Assembly: GCF_902712855.1 (NCBI RefSeq)
Contig: NZ_LR743507.1
Coordinates: 2,528,001-2,592,000, forward strand
Length of the DNA stretch: 64,000 nt
Origin: Variovorax paradoxus
GTDB lineage: Bacteria; Pseudomonadota; Gammaproteobacteria; Burkholderiales; Burkholderiaceae_C
Direction: 5' to 3'
Shown here: one piece after another, positions 40,479 to 49,043 of the stretch
Numbering within the stretch: position 1 is the stretch's first letter
Layout: every line of letters begins with the position of its first letter
The notes under the pieces: model-generated
The model's database searches: none
The model's input: the letters and a program-made list of their open reading frames with translations, nothing else
What the model was told of the DNA's origin: nothing
Made by a program: the position numbers and the translations under genes

Positions 40479-41969
40479 CTAACTGCCTTGCGCCTGCCCG
40501 ACCACCGCCTGCGGCCTGCAACCGGCCGTGGCATCGTCGGCGCCGCACCAGTCGCCGCCCAGCGCCTTCACGAGAAACACCGCGGTCAGGAGTCGCTGAC
40601 CCTGCAGCTGCGCCGCTTGCCGCTCGACCGTGAGCAGCGACTGCTGCGCGGTGATGACGTCGAGGTAGGTCGAGGCGCCACCTTCGTAGCGGCTGGTCGC
40701 CATGTCGAGCACGCGGCGCGCGGCCGCCACGGCCGACTGCGCCTGCGTGGTCGCGCTGTCGAGCGCCGACAGGCCGGTGATGCCGTCCTCGACCTCCTGG
40801 ACGGCGGTGAGCACGGTGCGGCGGTAGCTGCCCACCGTGGCGTCGTAGCCGGCCTTGGCGAAATCGACGTTGGCGCGGATGCGCCCGCCGTCGAACAGCA
40901 CCTGCGTGGCCGAGACGCCCACCGACCACAGCAGGCTGGGGCCGTTGAACAACGTCTCGATCATGCGGCTGTCGACTCCCACGGTCGGCGAGATGACGAA
41001 GCTCGGGTAGAAGGCCGCGGTGGCCACGCCGATCTGCGCATTGGCCGCGGCCATGGCGCGCTCGGCGGAGGCCACGTCCGGGCGGCGCTGCAGGATCTCC
41101 GAGGGCACGCCCAGCGGCACCGCCGGCGGCCGGATCTCGCGCAGGTCCACCGGCAGCGTGAAGTTCGGAGCGGGCGTGCCGGTGAGGGTGGCCAGCGCAT
41201 GCTCGTATTGCGCGCGCTGCTTCTTCAGCACGTCGACCTGGGTCAGCGTGGTCTCGAGCAGCGCCTGCTGCTGCGCCACGTCGAGACCCGACACCGCGCC
41301 CAGGTCGTGGCGCGCCGTGACCAGCTCGAGCGCGCGTCGCTGCAGGCCGATCGAGCGCGAGAGCACGTCGAGCTCGATGTCGGTCGAGCGCAGGTTGAAG
41401 TAATTGTTGGCCACGTCCGCGCTCAGCAGCAGGCGCGTGTTGGCGAGGTCGGCGGCCGATTGCTCGGCCGAGGCCGACGCGCCCTCGACGCTGCGCTGCA
41501 CGCGGCCGGCCAGGTCGAGCTCGTAGCTGGCGTTGAGCGACAGCGCGAAGTCGTTCTGCACGGTCGACGCGTTGGCGCTCGCATAGTTGGTGAGAGGGCG
41601 GTTGGCCGAGATCTTCAGGCGCGAGGCGCGCGTGCCCAGGCCCAGCTGTGGGTACTGGGCGGCGGTGCTGGCCGACAGCGTGGCCCGGGCCTGCGCGAGT
41701 CGCGCATTGGCGATCGCCAGTGTCGGGCTGCCAGCCAGCGCCTGCGCCTGCAGGGTGTCGAGCGTGGCGTCGTCGAAGCGCTTCCACCACGGGCCCTTGT
41801 CGATGCTGTCGCTCGGCGCGCTCACACGCCACGGCTCCTCGAGCTTCCAGCTCACGGGCAGCGGCGCGTCGGGCGCCTTGTAATCGGGGCCGACGGCGCA
41901 GCCTGAGACGAGCGCGACCATCGCGAGCACGGCGGCGGCCGCGGCGGCAACCGGCGGTCGCAGCTTCAC
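40479..41969 (-). CDS. RND efflux outer-membrane lipoprotein (NodT/OprM type)
   Basis: 496 residues. A lipoprotein signal (AMVALVSGC, Cys near 24) is followed by the two OEP repeats, with long helical stretches such as LAIANARLAQARATLSAS, and EILQRRPDVASAERAMAAANAQIGVATAAFYPS. It forms the trimeric exit duct. The ATG overlaps the adaptor gene stop (ATGA). Third gene of the permease-adaptor-duct operon. Confidence 0.93.
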   Translation of the reverse strand: MKLRPPVAAAAAAVLAMVALVSGCAVGPDYKAPDAPLPVSWKLEEPWRVSAPSDSIDKGPWWKRFDDATLDTLQAQALAGSPTLAIANARLAQARATLSASTAAQYPQLGLGTRASRLKISANRPLTNYASANASTVQNDFALSLNASYELDLAGRVQRSVEGASASAEQSAADLANTRLLLSADVANNYFNLRSTDIELDVLSRSIGLQRRALELVTARHDLGAVSGLDVAQQQALLETTLTQVDVLKKQRAQYEHALATLTGTPAPNFTLPVDLREIRPPAVPLGVPSEILQRRPDVASAERAMAAANAQIGVATAAFYPSFVISPTVGVDSRMIETLFNGPSLLWSVGVSATQVLFDGGRIRANVDFAKAGYDATVGSYRRTVLTAVQEVEDGITGLSALDSATTQAQSAVAAARRVLDMATSRYEGGASTYLDVITAQQSLLTVERQAAQLQGQRLLTAVFLVKALGGDWCGADDATAGCRPQAVVGQAQGS

Positions 41970-43246
41970 GCGGGTTCCTTCTTGGCGGCAGCCGGCGCGG
42001 CGGGCGCACCCGGGCCGGCATTGCCGGCGGCCGGCGGCGCCTCGGGCGCAACCGCCACCACGTCGCCTTCCGCCAGCGAGTCGGAGGGGTTGAGCACCAT
42101 GCGGTCGGTGCCTTCGAGCCCGTCGATCACCTCGACGTTCTCACCGTAGTTGCGTCCCAGCGTCACGGGCCGCAGGTTGATGCGGCCTTGCGCGCCGACC
42201 ACCGCGATGCGCGTGCCCTCGGCGCGGAACAGCAGCGCATTCGACGGCACGGTGAGCGTGCGGCTGGCCGCCAGCGGCAGCGACACCTGCACATAGGCGC
42301 CAGGCAGCAAAGCGCCGTCCTTGTTGGGCAACGACACTTCCACCTGCATCATCCGCGTGGTCGTGTCGATGGCGCCCGAGGTGCGCGCCACTTCGCCCTT
42401 GAAGGTCTGGCCGCGCAACTCGGCCTGCGTCACCACCACCGGCTGGCCGGTCTTCACGAGCTGGGCATAGGCCTGCGGCACGTTGATGTACACGCGCAGC
42501 GGATCGGTCTGCGCCAGCATGAAGAGCGCCCGCCCGGCGCCGCCGCCCGCGCCGGCATCGATCAGGTCGCCGGTGTCGACGTTGCGCCGCGTGATCACGC
42601 CCGCGAACGGCGCCACCACGCGCTTGAAGCCCTCGGTCTGTTTGAGCCGCTGCACGTTGGCGTCGGCGGCGGCCACGTTGGAGGTGGCTTGCGCCACCGC
42701 GCTGCGGCGCTCGTCGAGGTCCTGCTGCGAAACCACGTCTTTCTTGCGCAGCGCCTCCCAGCGCTCGGCGGTGCTCTGCGCCAGCGCCAGGCCCGATGCC
42801 GCCTGCGCGCGCGCGGCCACGGCCTGCGACAGTTGCTGGTCGATCTCCGGCGTCTCGATCTCTGCAAGCAGCTCGCCCTTCTCGACGCGGCTGCCGATGT
42901 CCTTGGTCCAGCGCTTGAGGTAGCCGCTGGCGCGCGCCGAGATGGGCGATTGCACGAAGCCCTGCAGCGTGCCCGGCAGCGACAGCGTCTGGCCGGCCGT
43001 GGGCGTGCGGGGCAGGGCGGTCTGCACGTACTGCTTTGCGCGCTCGCTGGTGCCCGCCTCGAGCGCACGGGCGTTGGCCATGCGCACGAACACGGTGCGC
43101 GCGGCGCCCAGCGCCAGCACCGCCAGAACGATCAGCACCAGCCAGCGCGTGCGCCGCACGATCTGGCGGCGGCGCAGCAGTTCGCCGTCTCCCTCTTCGG
43201 CCGCGATCGGGTGGATGCCCAGTGCGGAATGGCGTTGCTCCGTCAT
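41966..43246 (-). CDS. RND efflux periplasmic adaptor (HlyD/MFP)
   Basis: 426 residues. One N-terminal membrane anchor (WLVLIVLAVLALGAARTVFV, about 35-54) is followed by the lipoyl-like halves and hairpin (SPISARASGYLKRWTKDIGSRVEKGELLAEIETPEID; key residues G-Y-x-x-x-W and V-x-x-G). The beta-barrel part (INVPQAYAQLVKTG) and an Ala/Pro-rich tail come last. It links permease and outer-membrane duct. A 93-bp gap follows the permease gene. Confidence 0.92.
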   Translation of the reverse strand: MTEQRHSALGIHPIAAEEGDGELLRRRQIVRRTRWLVLIVLAVLALGAARTVFVRMANARALEAGTSERAKQYVQTALPRTPTAGQTLSLPGTLQGFVQSPISARASGYLKRWTKDIGSRVEKGELLAEIETPEIDQQLSQAVAARAQAASGLALAQSTAERWEALRKKDVVSQQDLDERRSAVAQATSNVAAADANVQRLKQTEGFKRVVAPFAGVITRRNVDTGDLIDAGAGGGAGRALFMLAQTDPLRVYINVPQAYAQLVKTGQPVVVTQAELRGQTFKGEVARTSGAIDTTTRMMQVEVSLPNKDGALLPGAYVQVSLPLAASRTLTVPSNALLFRAEGTRIAVVGAQGRINLRPVTLGRNYGENVEVIDGLEGTDRMVLNPSDSLAEGDVVAVAPEAPPAAGNAGPGAPAAPAAAKKEPA

Positions 43247-43339
43247 GGCCGGCTCGGCACGGGGCCGTTCCCGATGCGAGCTGCGGCCGCGGCGGCCGGC
43301 AGCGAATGCACGAAGTGAATGAGCGTGGGAGTCAAGACT

Positions 43340-46300
43340 TCAATTCTCCTGGGGCGCCGCGCCGGTGGGCGGCTGTTGCGCGTGTTGCTGCTGCCCGGCT
43401 TCGCGCGCCGCCCGGCGATGCGCAAGCCGACTGTGCACCCCCGCGAAGACCGCGGGAACGAAAAACAATGTCGACACCGTGGCAAAGACCAGGCCACCGA
43501 TCACCGCGCGGCCCAGCGGTGCGTTCTGCTCGGCGCCTTCGCCCAGGCCCAGCGCCATGGGGATCATGCCGATGATCATGGCCAGCGCCGTCATCAGCAC
43601 CGGACGGATGCGGGTGGCGCCGGCTTCCAGCGCGGCCGACAGCGGCGGAATGCCCGCCTGCAGCCGCTCGCGTGCGAAAGACACCAGAAGAATGGAGTTG
43701 GCGGTGGCCACCCCCATGGTCATGATCGCGCCCGTGAGCGCCGGCACGCTCAGCGTGGTGCCGGTGATGAACAGCATCCATGCGATGCCCGCCAGCGCGG
43801 CCGGCAGCGCGGTGATGATGATCGCGGCGTCGAGCCACGACTGGAACGTGACCACGATCAGCAGGTACACCAGCACGATGGCCATCGCCAGGCCCACGCC
43901 CAGGCCGATGAACGACGACTGCATGGTCTGCACCTGCCCGCGGATCTCGACCCGGCTGCCACGGGAGAGATTGGGCCGCATCTCGTCGACCAGCTTCTGC
44001 ACCTTCGAGGCCACGCTGGCCAGGTCGGTGCCCTGCACGCTCACGTAGACGTCGATGACGGGGGCGATGTTGTAGCGCGACATCACGGCCGGCTGGCGCG
44101 CCGCCTGTGCATCGACGAGGTTGCCCAGAAGCTGCTGCGAGCCCGTGGTGCCCGCCGCGGCGCCCGCGCCGACCGGGATGTTCAGCAGCGAGTCGAGCGA
44201 ATCGACCACGTACTGCGGCGACTGCACCGCGATGCTGTAGACCACGCCGTTGACCGGGTTGAGCCAGAAGGCCGGCGCTGTCTGCGAGCTGCCCGACAGC
44301 GCGATGAGCACGTTCTGCCCCACGTTGGAGGCGGTGAGCCCGTACTGCTGCAGCCGCGTGCGGTCCATCTGAAGGCTGAGCGCGGGGCCGTCGAGGCGCT
44401 GGTGCACGTGAGCGTCGACCGCACCCGGGATCTGCCGGATCGCCTTGGTCAGCTCGGCCGCGCGGGCGGCGTTGCCGGCCAGGTCGTTGCCGCTGAACTG
44501 CACGTCGATGGCCGCGGGCAGGCCGAAGTTCAGGATCTGCGTGACGATGTCCGCCGGCTGGAAGAAGAACTCGGTGCCCGGAAAGCGCCTGGGCAGCTCC
44601 GCACGCAGGATCGACACGAAATGCTCGGTCGGCTTGTGCCCTTCCTTCAGCGACAGCAGCAGTTCGCCGTCGAAGGTGCCGATGGTGCCGGCGTTGCTGT
44701 AGGAGAGGTTGATGCCGCTGTTGGGCACGCCGAGGTTGTCGAGGATGGTCTCGAGCTGGTCGGGCGGCACCAGCTCGCGGATGGCCGCTTCCACCCGGTC
44801 GGTGAGGCGGGCGGTTTCCTCGATGCGGGTGCCGGTGGGCGCGCGCAGGTGCAGGCGGATCTGGCCGGCATCCACGGTGGGGAAGAAGTCGCGCCCCAGC
44901 GCGGGGTGCAGCAGGCACGAGAGCAGGCAGAAGCCCAGGAACAGGCCGATGAAGCCGGCCCGCTTGGACAGCACCGCCGACAGCACCAGCGTGTAGGCGC
45001 GGCGCACCCGCTCGAAGCGGCGGTCGAAGGCGCGGTACACGCGCTGCAGCGCGCTCTGCTTCGCGCCTTCGGCGGGCGCGTGCTGGCCGTGCGAGCCGCC
45101 CATCAGCAGCATCACCAGCGTGGGAACCAGCGTGCGCGACAGCAGGTAGGAGGCCAGCATCGCGAACACCACCGCCTCGGCCAGCGGCACGAACAGGAAG
45201 CGCGCCACGCCCGAGAGGAAGAACATCGGCACGAACACGATGCAGATGCACAGCGTCGAGACGAAGGCGGCCGAGCCGATCTCGCCCGCGCCGACCTCGA
45301 TGGCTTCCTTCAGCGGCGTGCCCAGGTGCAGGTGGCGCTCGATGTTCTCGATGGTCACGATCGCCTGGTCCACCAGGATGCCGACCGACAGCGCCAGTCC
45401 GCCCAGCGTCATGAGGTTGAGGGTTTCGCCCAGCGAATACAGCACCAGGATCGACGCCAGGATCGACAGCGGGATCGTCAGCGCGATGATGAGCGTGCTG
45501 CGCCAGTTGCCCAGGAACAGCAGCACCATGGCGGCGGTGAGCGCGGCGGCCAGGATGGCTTCGAACACCACGCCCTTCACCGCCGCCTTCACGAACACCG
45601 ACTGGTCGAACAGCGGCGTGATCTTGATGTCCTCGGGCATCGTCTGCGCGGCGATGGGCAGCATGGCGCGGATGTTGGAGACGATGTCCAGCGTGGACGC
45701 GCCGCCGTTCTTCAGCACCGACAGCAGCACCCCCCGCACGCCGTCCTGGCGCACCACGTTGGTCTGCGGCGAGAAGCCGTCGCGCACGTAGGCCACGTCG
45801 CGCAGGTAGGTGGTGGCGCCGTTCACCGTGCGGATCGGCAGGTCGTTCAGGCCCGAGATGGCGTCGGGCGAGCCGTTCATGCGCACGTTGTACTCGGTGG
45901 CGCCGAACTTGGCCGTGCCCGAGGGAAGGATCAGGTTCTGCGTGTTCACCGCGTTCACCACATCGGCCGGCGAGAGGCCGCGCGCCTGCAGCGCCTGGGT
46001 GTCGAGGTCGACCGAGATCAGCCGGTTCTTGCCGCCGTAGGGAAACGGAATCGCCGCGCCCGGCACTGTGATGAGCTGCGGGCGCAGCTGGTTGACGGTG
46101 GCGTCGAACAGCGAGTTTTCAGAGCGCGTGGGGCTCGACAGCGCCAGCTGGATCACCGGCACGCTGGACGCCGAATACTTGATGACCAGCGGCGGCGTGA
46201 TGCCCGGCGGCAGCTGCCGCACCTGCGCCTGCATCGAGGCCACCACCTGCGAGATCGCCATCTCGATGTTGGCGGTCGGCTGGAAGAACACCTTGATGAT

Positions 46301-46564
46301 CGACACGCCCGCCAGCGACTGCGACTCGATGTGCTCGATGTCGCTCACCGTGGTGGTCAGTCCGCGCTCCACCTGGCCCGAGATGCGCTGGCCCATCTCC
46401 TGGGCCGGCAGGCCGGTGTAGTTCCAGATGACGCTGACCACCGGGATGTTGATTTCCGGGAAGATGTCGGTCGCCATGCGCGCCAGTACAAAAGGCGTGG
46501 CCAGCACGATCAGCATCGCCATGACGATGAAGGTGTAGGGGCGACGCAACGCAAGCTGGACCAT
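43340..46564 (-). CDS. RND multidrug-type efflux permease
   Basis: 1074 residues with the RND topology: a first helix at the N-terminus (RRPYTFIVMAMLIVLATPF), two large periplasmic loops and twelve predicted helices. TM4 reads LSVGILVDQAIVTIENIERHL: the first of the two proton-relay Asp residues of AcrB is kept and the second is Gln, as in a separate subgroup of HAE-type pumps. The substrate is unknown. It is the first gene of the operon and divergent from gntK. No dedicated regulator is adjacent. Confidence 0.94.
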   Translation of the reverse strand: MVQLALRRPYTFIVMAMLIVLATPFVLARMATDIFPEINIPVVSVIWNYTGLPAQEMGQRISGQVERGLTTTVSDIEHIESQSLAGVSIIKVFFQPTANIEMAISQVVASMQAQVRQLPPGITPPLVIKYSASSVPVIQLALSSPTRSENSLFDATVNQLRPQLITVPGAAIPFPYGGKNRLISVDLDTQALQARGLSPADVVNAVNTQNLILPSGTAKFGATEYNVRMNGSPDAISGLNDLPIRTVNGATTYLRDVAYVRDGFSPQTNVVRQDGVRGVLLSVLKNGGASTLDIVSNIRAMLPIAAQTMPEDIKITPLFDQSVFVKAAVKGVVFEAILAAALTAAMVLLFLGNWRSTLIIALTIPLSILASILVLYSLGETLNLMTLGGLALSVGILVDQAIVTIENIERHLHLGTPLKEAIEVGAGEIGSAAFVSTLCICIVFVPMFFLSGVARFLFVPLAEAVVFAMLASYLLSRTLVPTLVMLLMGGSHGQHAPAEGAKQSALQRVYRAFDRRFERVRRAYTLVLSAVLSKRAGFIGLFLGFCLLSCLLHPALGRDFFPTVDAGQIRLHLRAPTGTRIEETARLTDRVEAAIRELVPPDQLETILDNLGVPNSGINLSYSNAGTIGTFDGELLLSLKEGHKPTEHFVSILRAELPRRFPGTEFFFQPADIVTQILNFGLPAAIDVQFSGNDLAGNAARAAELTKAIRQIPGAVDAHVHQRLDGPALSLQMDRTRLQQYGLTASNVGQNVLIALSGSSQTAPAFWLNPVNGVVYSIAVQSPQYVVDSLDSLLNIPVGAGAAAGTTGSQQLLGNLVDAQAARQPAVMSRYNIAPVIDVYVSVQGTDLASVASKVQKLVDEMRPNLSRGSRVEIRGQVQTMQSSFIGLGVGLAMAIVLVYLLIVVTFQSWLDAAIIITALPAALAGIAWMLFITGTTLSVPALTGAIMTMGVATANSILLVSFARERLQAGIPPLSAALEAGATRIRPVLMTALAMIIGMIPMALGLGEGAEQNAPLGRAVIGGLVFATVSTLFFVPAVFAGVHSRLAHRRAAREAGQQQHAQQPPTGAAPQEN

Positions 46565-46672
46565 GGACAGGACTCTCTGCTTCCGACGGAAAAAGGTTTC
46601 GCATCATAAGGAAGTAGATTTAAGTTTGCTGACACTGTGAAACAGGTGTGGCGCTTTACCAAAAGGGTGAAT

Positions 46673-47185
46673 ATGAGCAGCGTCTGGCTGGTAGTGATGG
46701 GGGTGTCCGGTTGCGGCAAATCGAGCCTGGGAGCGGCGCTGGCCACGGCCCTCGGCCTTCCGCTGATAGAAGGCGACGACCACCACCCGAAGGCGAACGT
46801 CGAGAAGATGAGCCAGGGCATCGCGCTCACCGACGCCGACCGCGCCGGCTGGCTGGCCACGCTGGGCCAAGCGCTGGCCGATGCGCCGCAGGGCGCCGTG
46901 CTGACCTGCTCGGCACTCAAGCGCATCTACCGCGACCAGCTGCGCGCGGCCGTGCCCGGATTGCGCTTCGTCTTCATGGCCATCGAGCGGGCCGAATCCG
47001 AACGCAGGGTGGCCGCGCGTGCCGGCGCCGGAGAGCACATGTTCCCGGCCAGCCTCGTGGCCAACCAGTTCGCCACCCTGGAGTCGCCCGTGGGCGAGCC
47101 GCTCGTGCTGGCGGTGGACGCGACCGCTCCGCTGGCGCGGACGGTGGCGGAGACCACGGCCTGGCTGAACGCCGGTTCCGAATAA
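46673..47185 (+). CDS. gntK: Gluconokinase
   Basis: 170 residues. P-loop GVSGCGKSSLG near the N-terminus, EGDDHHPKANVEKMSQGIALTD and CSALKRIYRDQLR are diagnostic for thermosensitive/thermoresistant gluconokinase. It makes 6-phosphogluconate, the substrate of the gnd product encoded 2 kb away. The ATG at 46673 has AAGGGTG three bases upstream; a GTG at 46637 is less likely. Confidence 0.95.
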   Translation: MSSVWLVVMGVSGCGKSSLGAALATALGLPLIEGDDHHPKANVEKMSQGIALTDADRAGWLATLGQALADAPQGAVLTCSALKRIYRDQLRAAVPGLRFVFMAIERAESERRVAARAGAGEHMFPASLVANQFATLESPVGEPLVLAVDATAPLARTVAETTAWLNAGSE

Positions 47186-47188
47186 TCT

Positions 47189-47255
47189 AGCAAGGCTCAA
47201 TTATTTTTAGTTAGGAGAATTCGAAAAGGTCGATCTATGATTGAGCAAGGCTCAA
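47189..47255. promoter_or_regulatory. Candidate TetR operator pair
   Basis: The 12-mer AGCAAGGCTCAA occurs at 47189-47200 and again at 47244-47255. The second copy lies within TTGAGCAAGGCTCAA (47241-47255), a perfect 6-3-6 palindrome ending 13 bases before the TetR ATG. The first copy has a partly matching left half. The AT-rich region between them likely holds the promoter of tetR and DUF2000. Confidence 0.6.
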
Positions 47256-47268
47256 GAAAAATTCGTCC

Positions 47269-48003
47269 ATGTCCGATACCGACACGCTTCCTGCGCGCCG
47301 CACCCCGCGCGGCGAAAAATCCGGCCGCCGCATCGAAAGCCTGCTCGCGATAGCCAGAGAGCTCTTCGCCGAAAAGGGCTTCGAGCGCACCACCACGCTG
47401 GAGATCGCGCAGCGCCTCGGCGTTTCCGAGGCCACCGTCTTCACCTACTTCGGCAGCAAGCGCGAGCTGTGCCTGGAAGTCATCCGCCGCTGGTACGACC
47501 AGATCTCCGGCGAACTCGAGCGCGAGCTGCCGCCGATCAACGGCCTGCGGCCCAAGCTGGCCTTCGTGGTCCGCAAGCATCTCGTGAACCTGATGGGCGA
47601 GGGCGCCGGCCTCTGCGCGCTGGTCCTGAGCGAAGGGCGCACCGCGGATGCCGCCTTCGGCAACGTCATCGCCGACCTCAAGCGCAGGTACACCGCGCCG
47701 CTGATGCACGCGCTCGGCGCCGCGCGGGAGGCCGGCGAACTGCGCGAGGGCGTGCCCCTGCGGCTTCTGCGCGACATGGTCTACGGCGCCATGGAGCACG
47801 TGCTGTGGGACTACGTCGTCTCCGGCAGGAAGCCCGATATCGAGCAGACCGCCGCCCAGCTCACCGACATGCTGTGGAGCGCCTTCATGCCCGCCGATGC
47901 CTCGCTGGACGCGCTGTCGCAGTTCCGCGCCGAGGTCGGCGATGCGCTGCGGCGGCTCGACGCGCCGGTTCCAACACTCCAGCCGAACACCGCATCCTCA
48001 TGA
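47269..48003 (+). CDS. TetR/AcrR-family regulator
   Basis: 244 residues. The HTH is in RIESLLAIARELFAEKGFERTTTLEIAQRLGVSEATVFTYFGSKRELCLEVI (about 20-70; key residues A-x-x-L-F-A-E-K-G-F, T-x-x-x-I-A, F-T-Y-F-x-S-K). The C-terminal domain is larger than minimal and of the TetR_C_33-like kind. It overlaps the DUF2000 gene by ATGA, so the two are co-expressed. A palindrome just upstream suggests autorepression. Confidence 0.9.
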   Translation: MSDTDTLPARRTPRGEKSGRRIESLLAIARELFAEKGFERTTTLEIAQRLGVSEATVFTYFGSKRELCLEVIRRWYDQISGELERELPPINGLRPKLAFVVRKHLVNLMGEGAGLCALVLSEGRTADAAFGNVIADLKRRYTAPLMHALGAAREAGELREGVPLRLLRDMVYGAMEHVLWDYVVSGRKPDIEQTAAQLTDMLWSAFMPADASLDALSQFRAEVGDALRRLDAPVPTLQPNTASS

Positions 48004-48461
48004 ACGAATCCTTCACTCCTTCCGGCTTTTCCTCCCCGGCATCCGTGCCCGCGCTGCCGGAGCGCTGCGTCATCGTCGTCGACAACGCGCTGCCCGCGGG
48101 GCTGGCGGCCAACGCCGCGGCCGTTGTCGCGCTCACCGTGGGCCAGCGGCATCCGGGGCTGGTCGGCGCACCGCTGGTCGATGCCTCGGGCGGCGTGCAT
48201 CCGGGGCTGATCCCGATCGGGATCGCGGTGCTCGGCGCCAGCCAGGACGAACTGGCGGCCGTGCGGCACAAGGCCATGGCCACCACCGAATGCGATGTGG
48301 TCGATTTCCCGGTGCAGGGCCAGCAGACCACCAACTACGCGGCCTTCGGCCAGGCCGTCGCCGCCGTGCCCGCGACCGACCTGCGCTATGTGGCGGTGGC
48401 GCTCATCGGCGAACGCAAGCCGCTGGGCAAGGTCGTGTCGAAGCTGGGCCTGCTGGGCTGA
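48000..48461 (+). CDS. DUF2000 protein
   Basis: 153 residues. RCVIVVDNALPAGLAANAAAVVALTVG, HPGLIPIGIAVLGAS and KPLGKVVSKLGLLG are DUF2000 landmarks. The family has a fold related to peptidyl-tRNA hydrolase 2, but activity is not established. Translationally coupled to the TetR gene (ATGA), which suggests it acts in the same response. Convergent with an acetyltransferase gene. Confidence 0.8.
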   Translation: MNESFTPSGFSSPASVPALPERCVIVVDNALPAGLAANAAAVVALTVGQRHPGLVGAPLVDASGGVHPGLIPIGIAVLGASQDELAAVRHKAMATTECDVVDFPVQGQQTTNYAAFGQAVAAVPATDLRYVAVALIGERKPLGKVVSKLGLLG

Positions 48462-48484
48462 GCTGAGCCTGCGGGCGGACGGCT

Positions 48485-49039
48485 TCAGTCCGGGGCCGGG
48501 TCCAGCGTCAACCGCAGCCGCGTGACGTTCGGGTTGCCTGCGTCGCGCCGGAGCCTGAACCCCAGCTTGCGCGCGAGCGCCAGCATGGCGATGTTGTCGT
48601 AGAGCGTGATGTCCGCCAGCTGCTTTACGCCCGCCTGCGCGGCGGCGTCGATCAGCTTTCGCATCAGTCTGGCCGCCAGCCCATGGCGCTGCCATGCGTC
48701 CGCGATGACCACGGCGAACTCTGCGATGTGCACTGTCTCGGGCGTATCGCCGCGCACATAGCGCACCACGCCCATCTGCTGTTCCATGCCGTCGACTTCG
48801 GTCGTCGCGATCAGCGCCAGTTCGTGGTCGTAGTCGATGTGCGTCCAGCGCCAGAGTTCGTCGGGCTGCGGCTTGCGCGGTGACAGCAGCCGGTGATAGG
48901 CCGTTTCGCTCGACAGGCCCGCGACGAAGGCCGTGTGCATCTCGAGATCGTCGGCGAGAATCGGGCGGATGCGCACCGGTGTGCCGTCGCGCAGTTGCCA
49001 GTCCTCGACCAGATGGCTGGGGTAGTCGAGGGCTGGCAT
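48485..49039 (-). CDS. GNAT acetyltransferase
   Basis: 184 residues. A GNAT domain: VRIRPILADDLEMHTAFVAGLS at the start, FAVVIADAWQRHGLAARLMRKLIDAA as the acetyl-CoA loop (Q-R-x-G-x-A) and LARKLGFRLRRD at the end. Four bases behind gnd on the same strand, so it is probably in its transcript. The substrate is unknown. Confidence 0.87.
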   Translation of the reverse strand: MPALDYPSHLVEDWQLRDGTPVRIRPILADDLEMHTAFVAGLSSETAYHRLLSPRKPQPDELWRWTHIDYDHELALIATTEVDGMEQQMGVVRYVRGDTPETVHIAEFAVVIADAWQRHGLAARLMRKLIDAAAQAGVKQLADITLYDNIAMLALARKLGFRLRRDAGNPNVTRLRLTLDPAPD

Positions 49040-49043
49040 GGCA

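Noticed and set aside
43319..46609. Very long plus-strand open frame (about 1,100 codons) opposite the RND permease
   Set aside because: It is His/Arg/Gln-rich without any domain and is the antisense shadow of a high-GC gene. The opposite strand encodes a complete RND permease.
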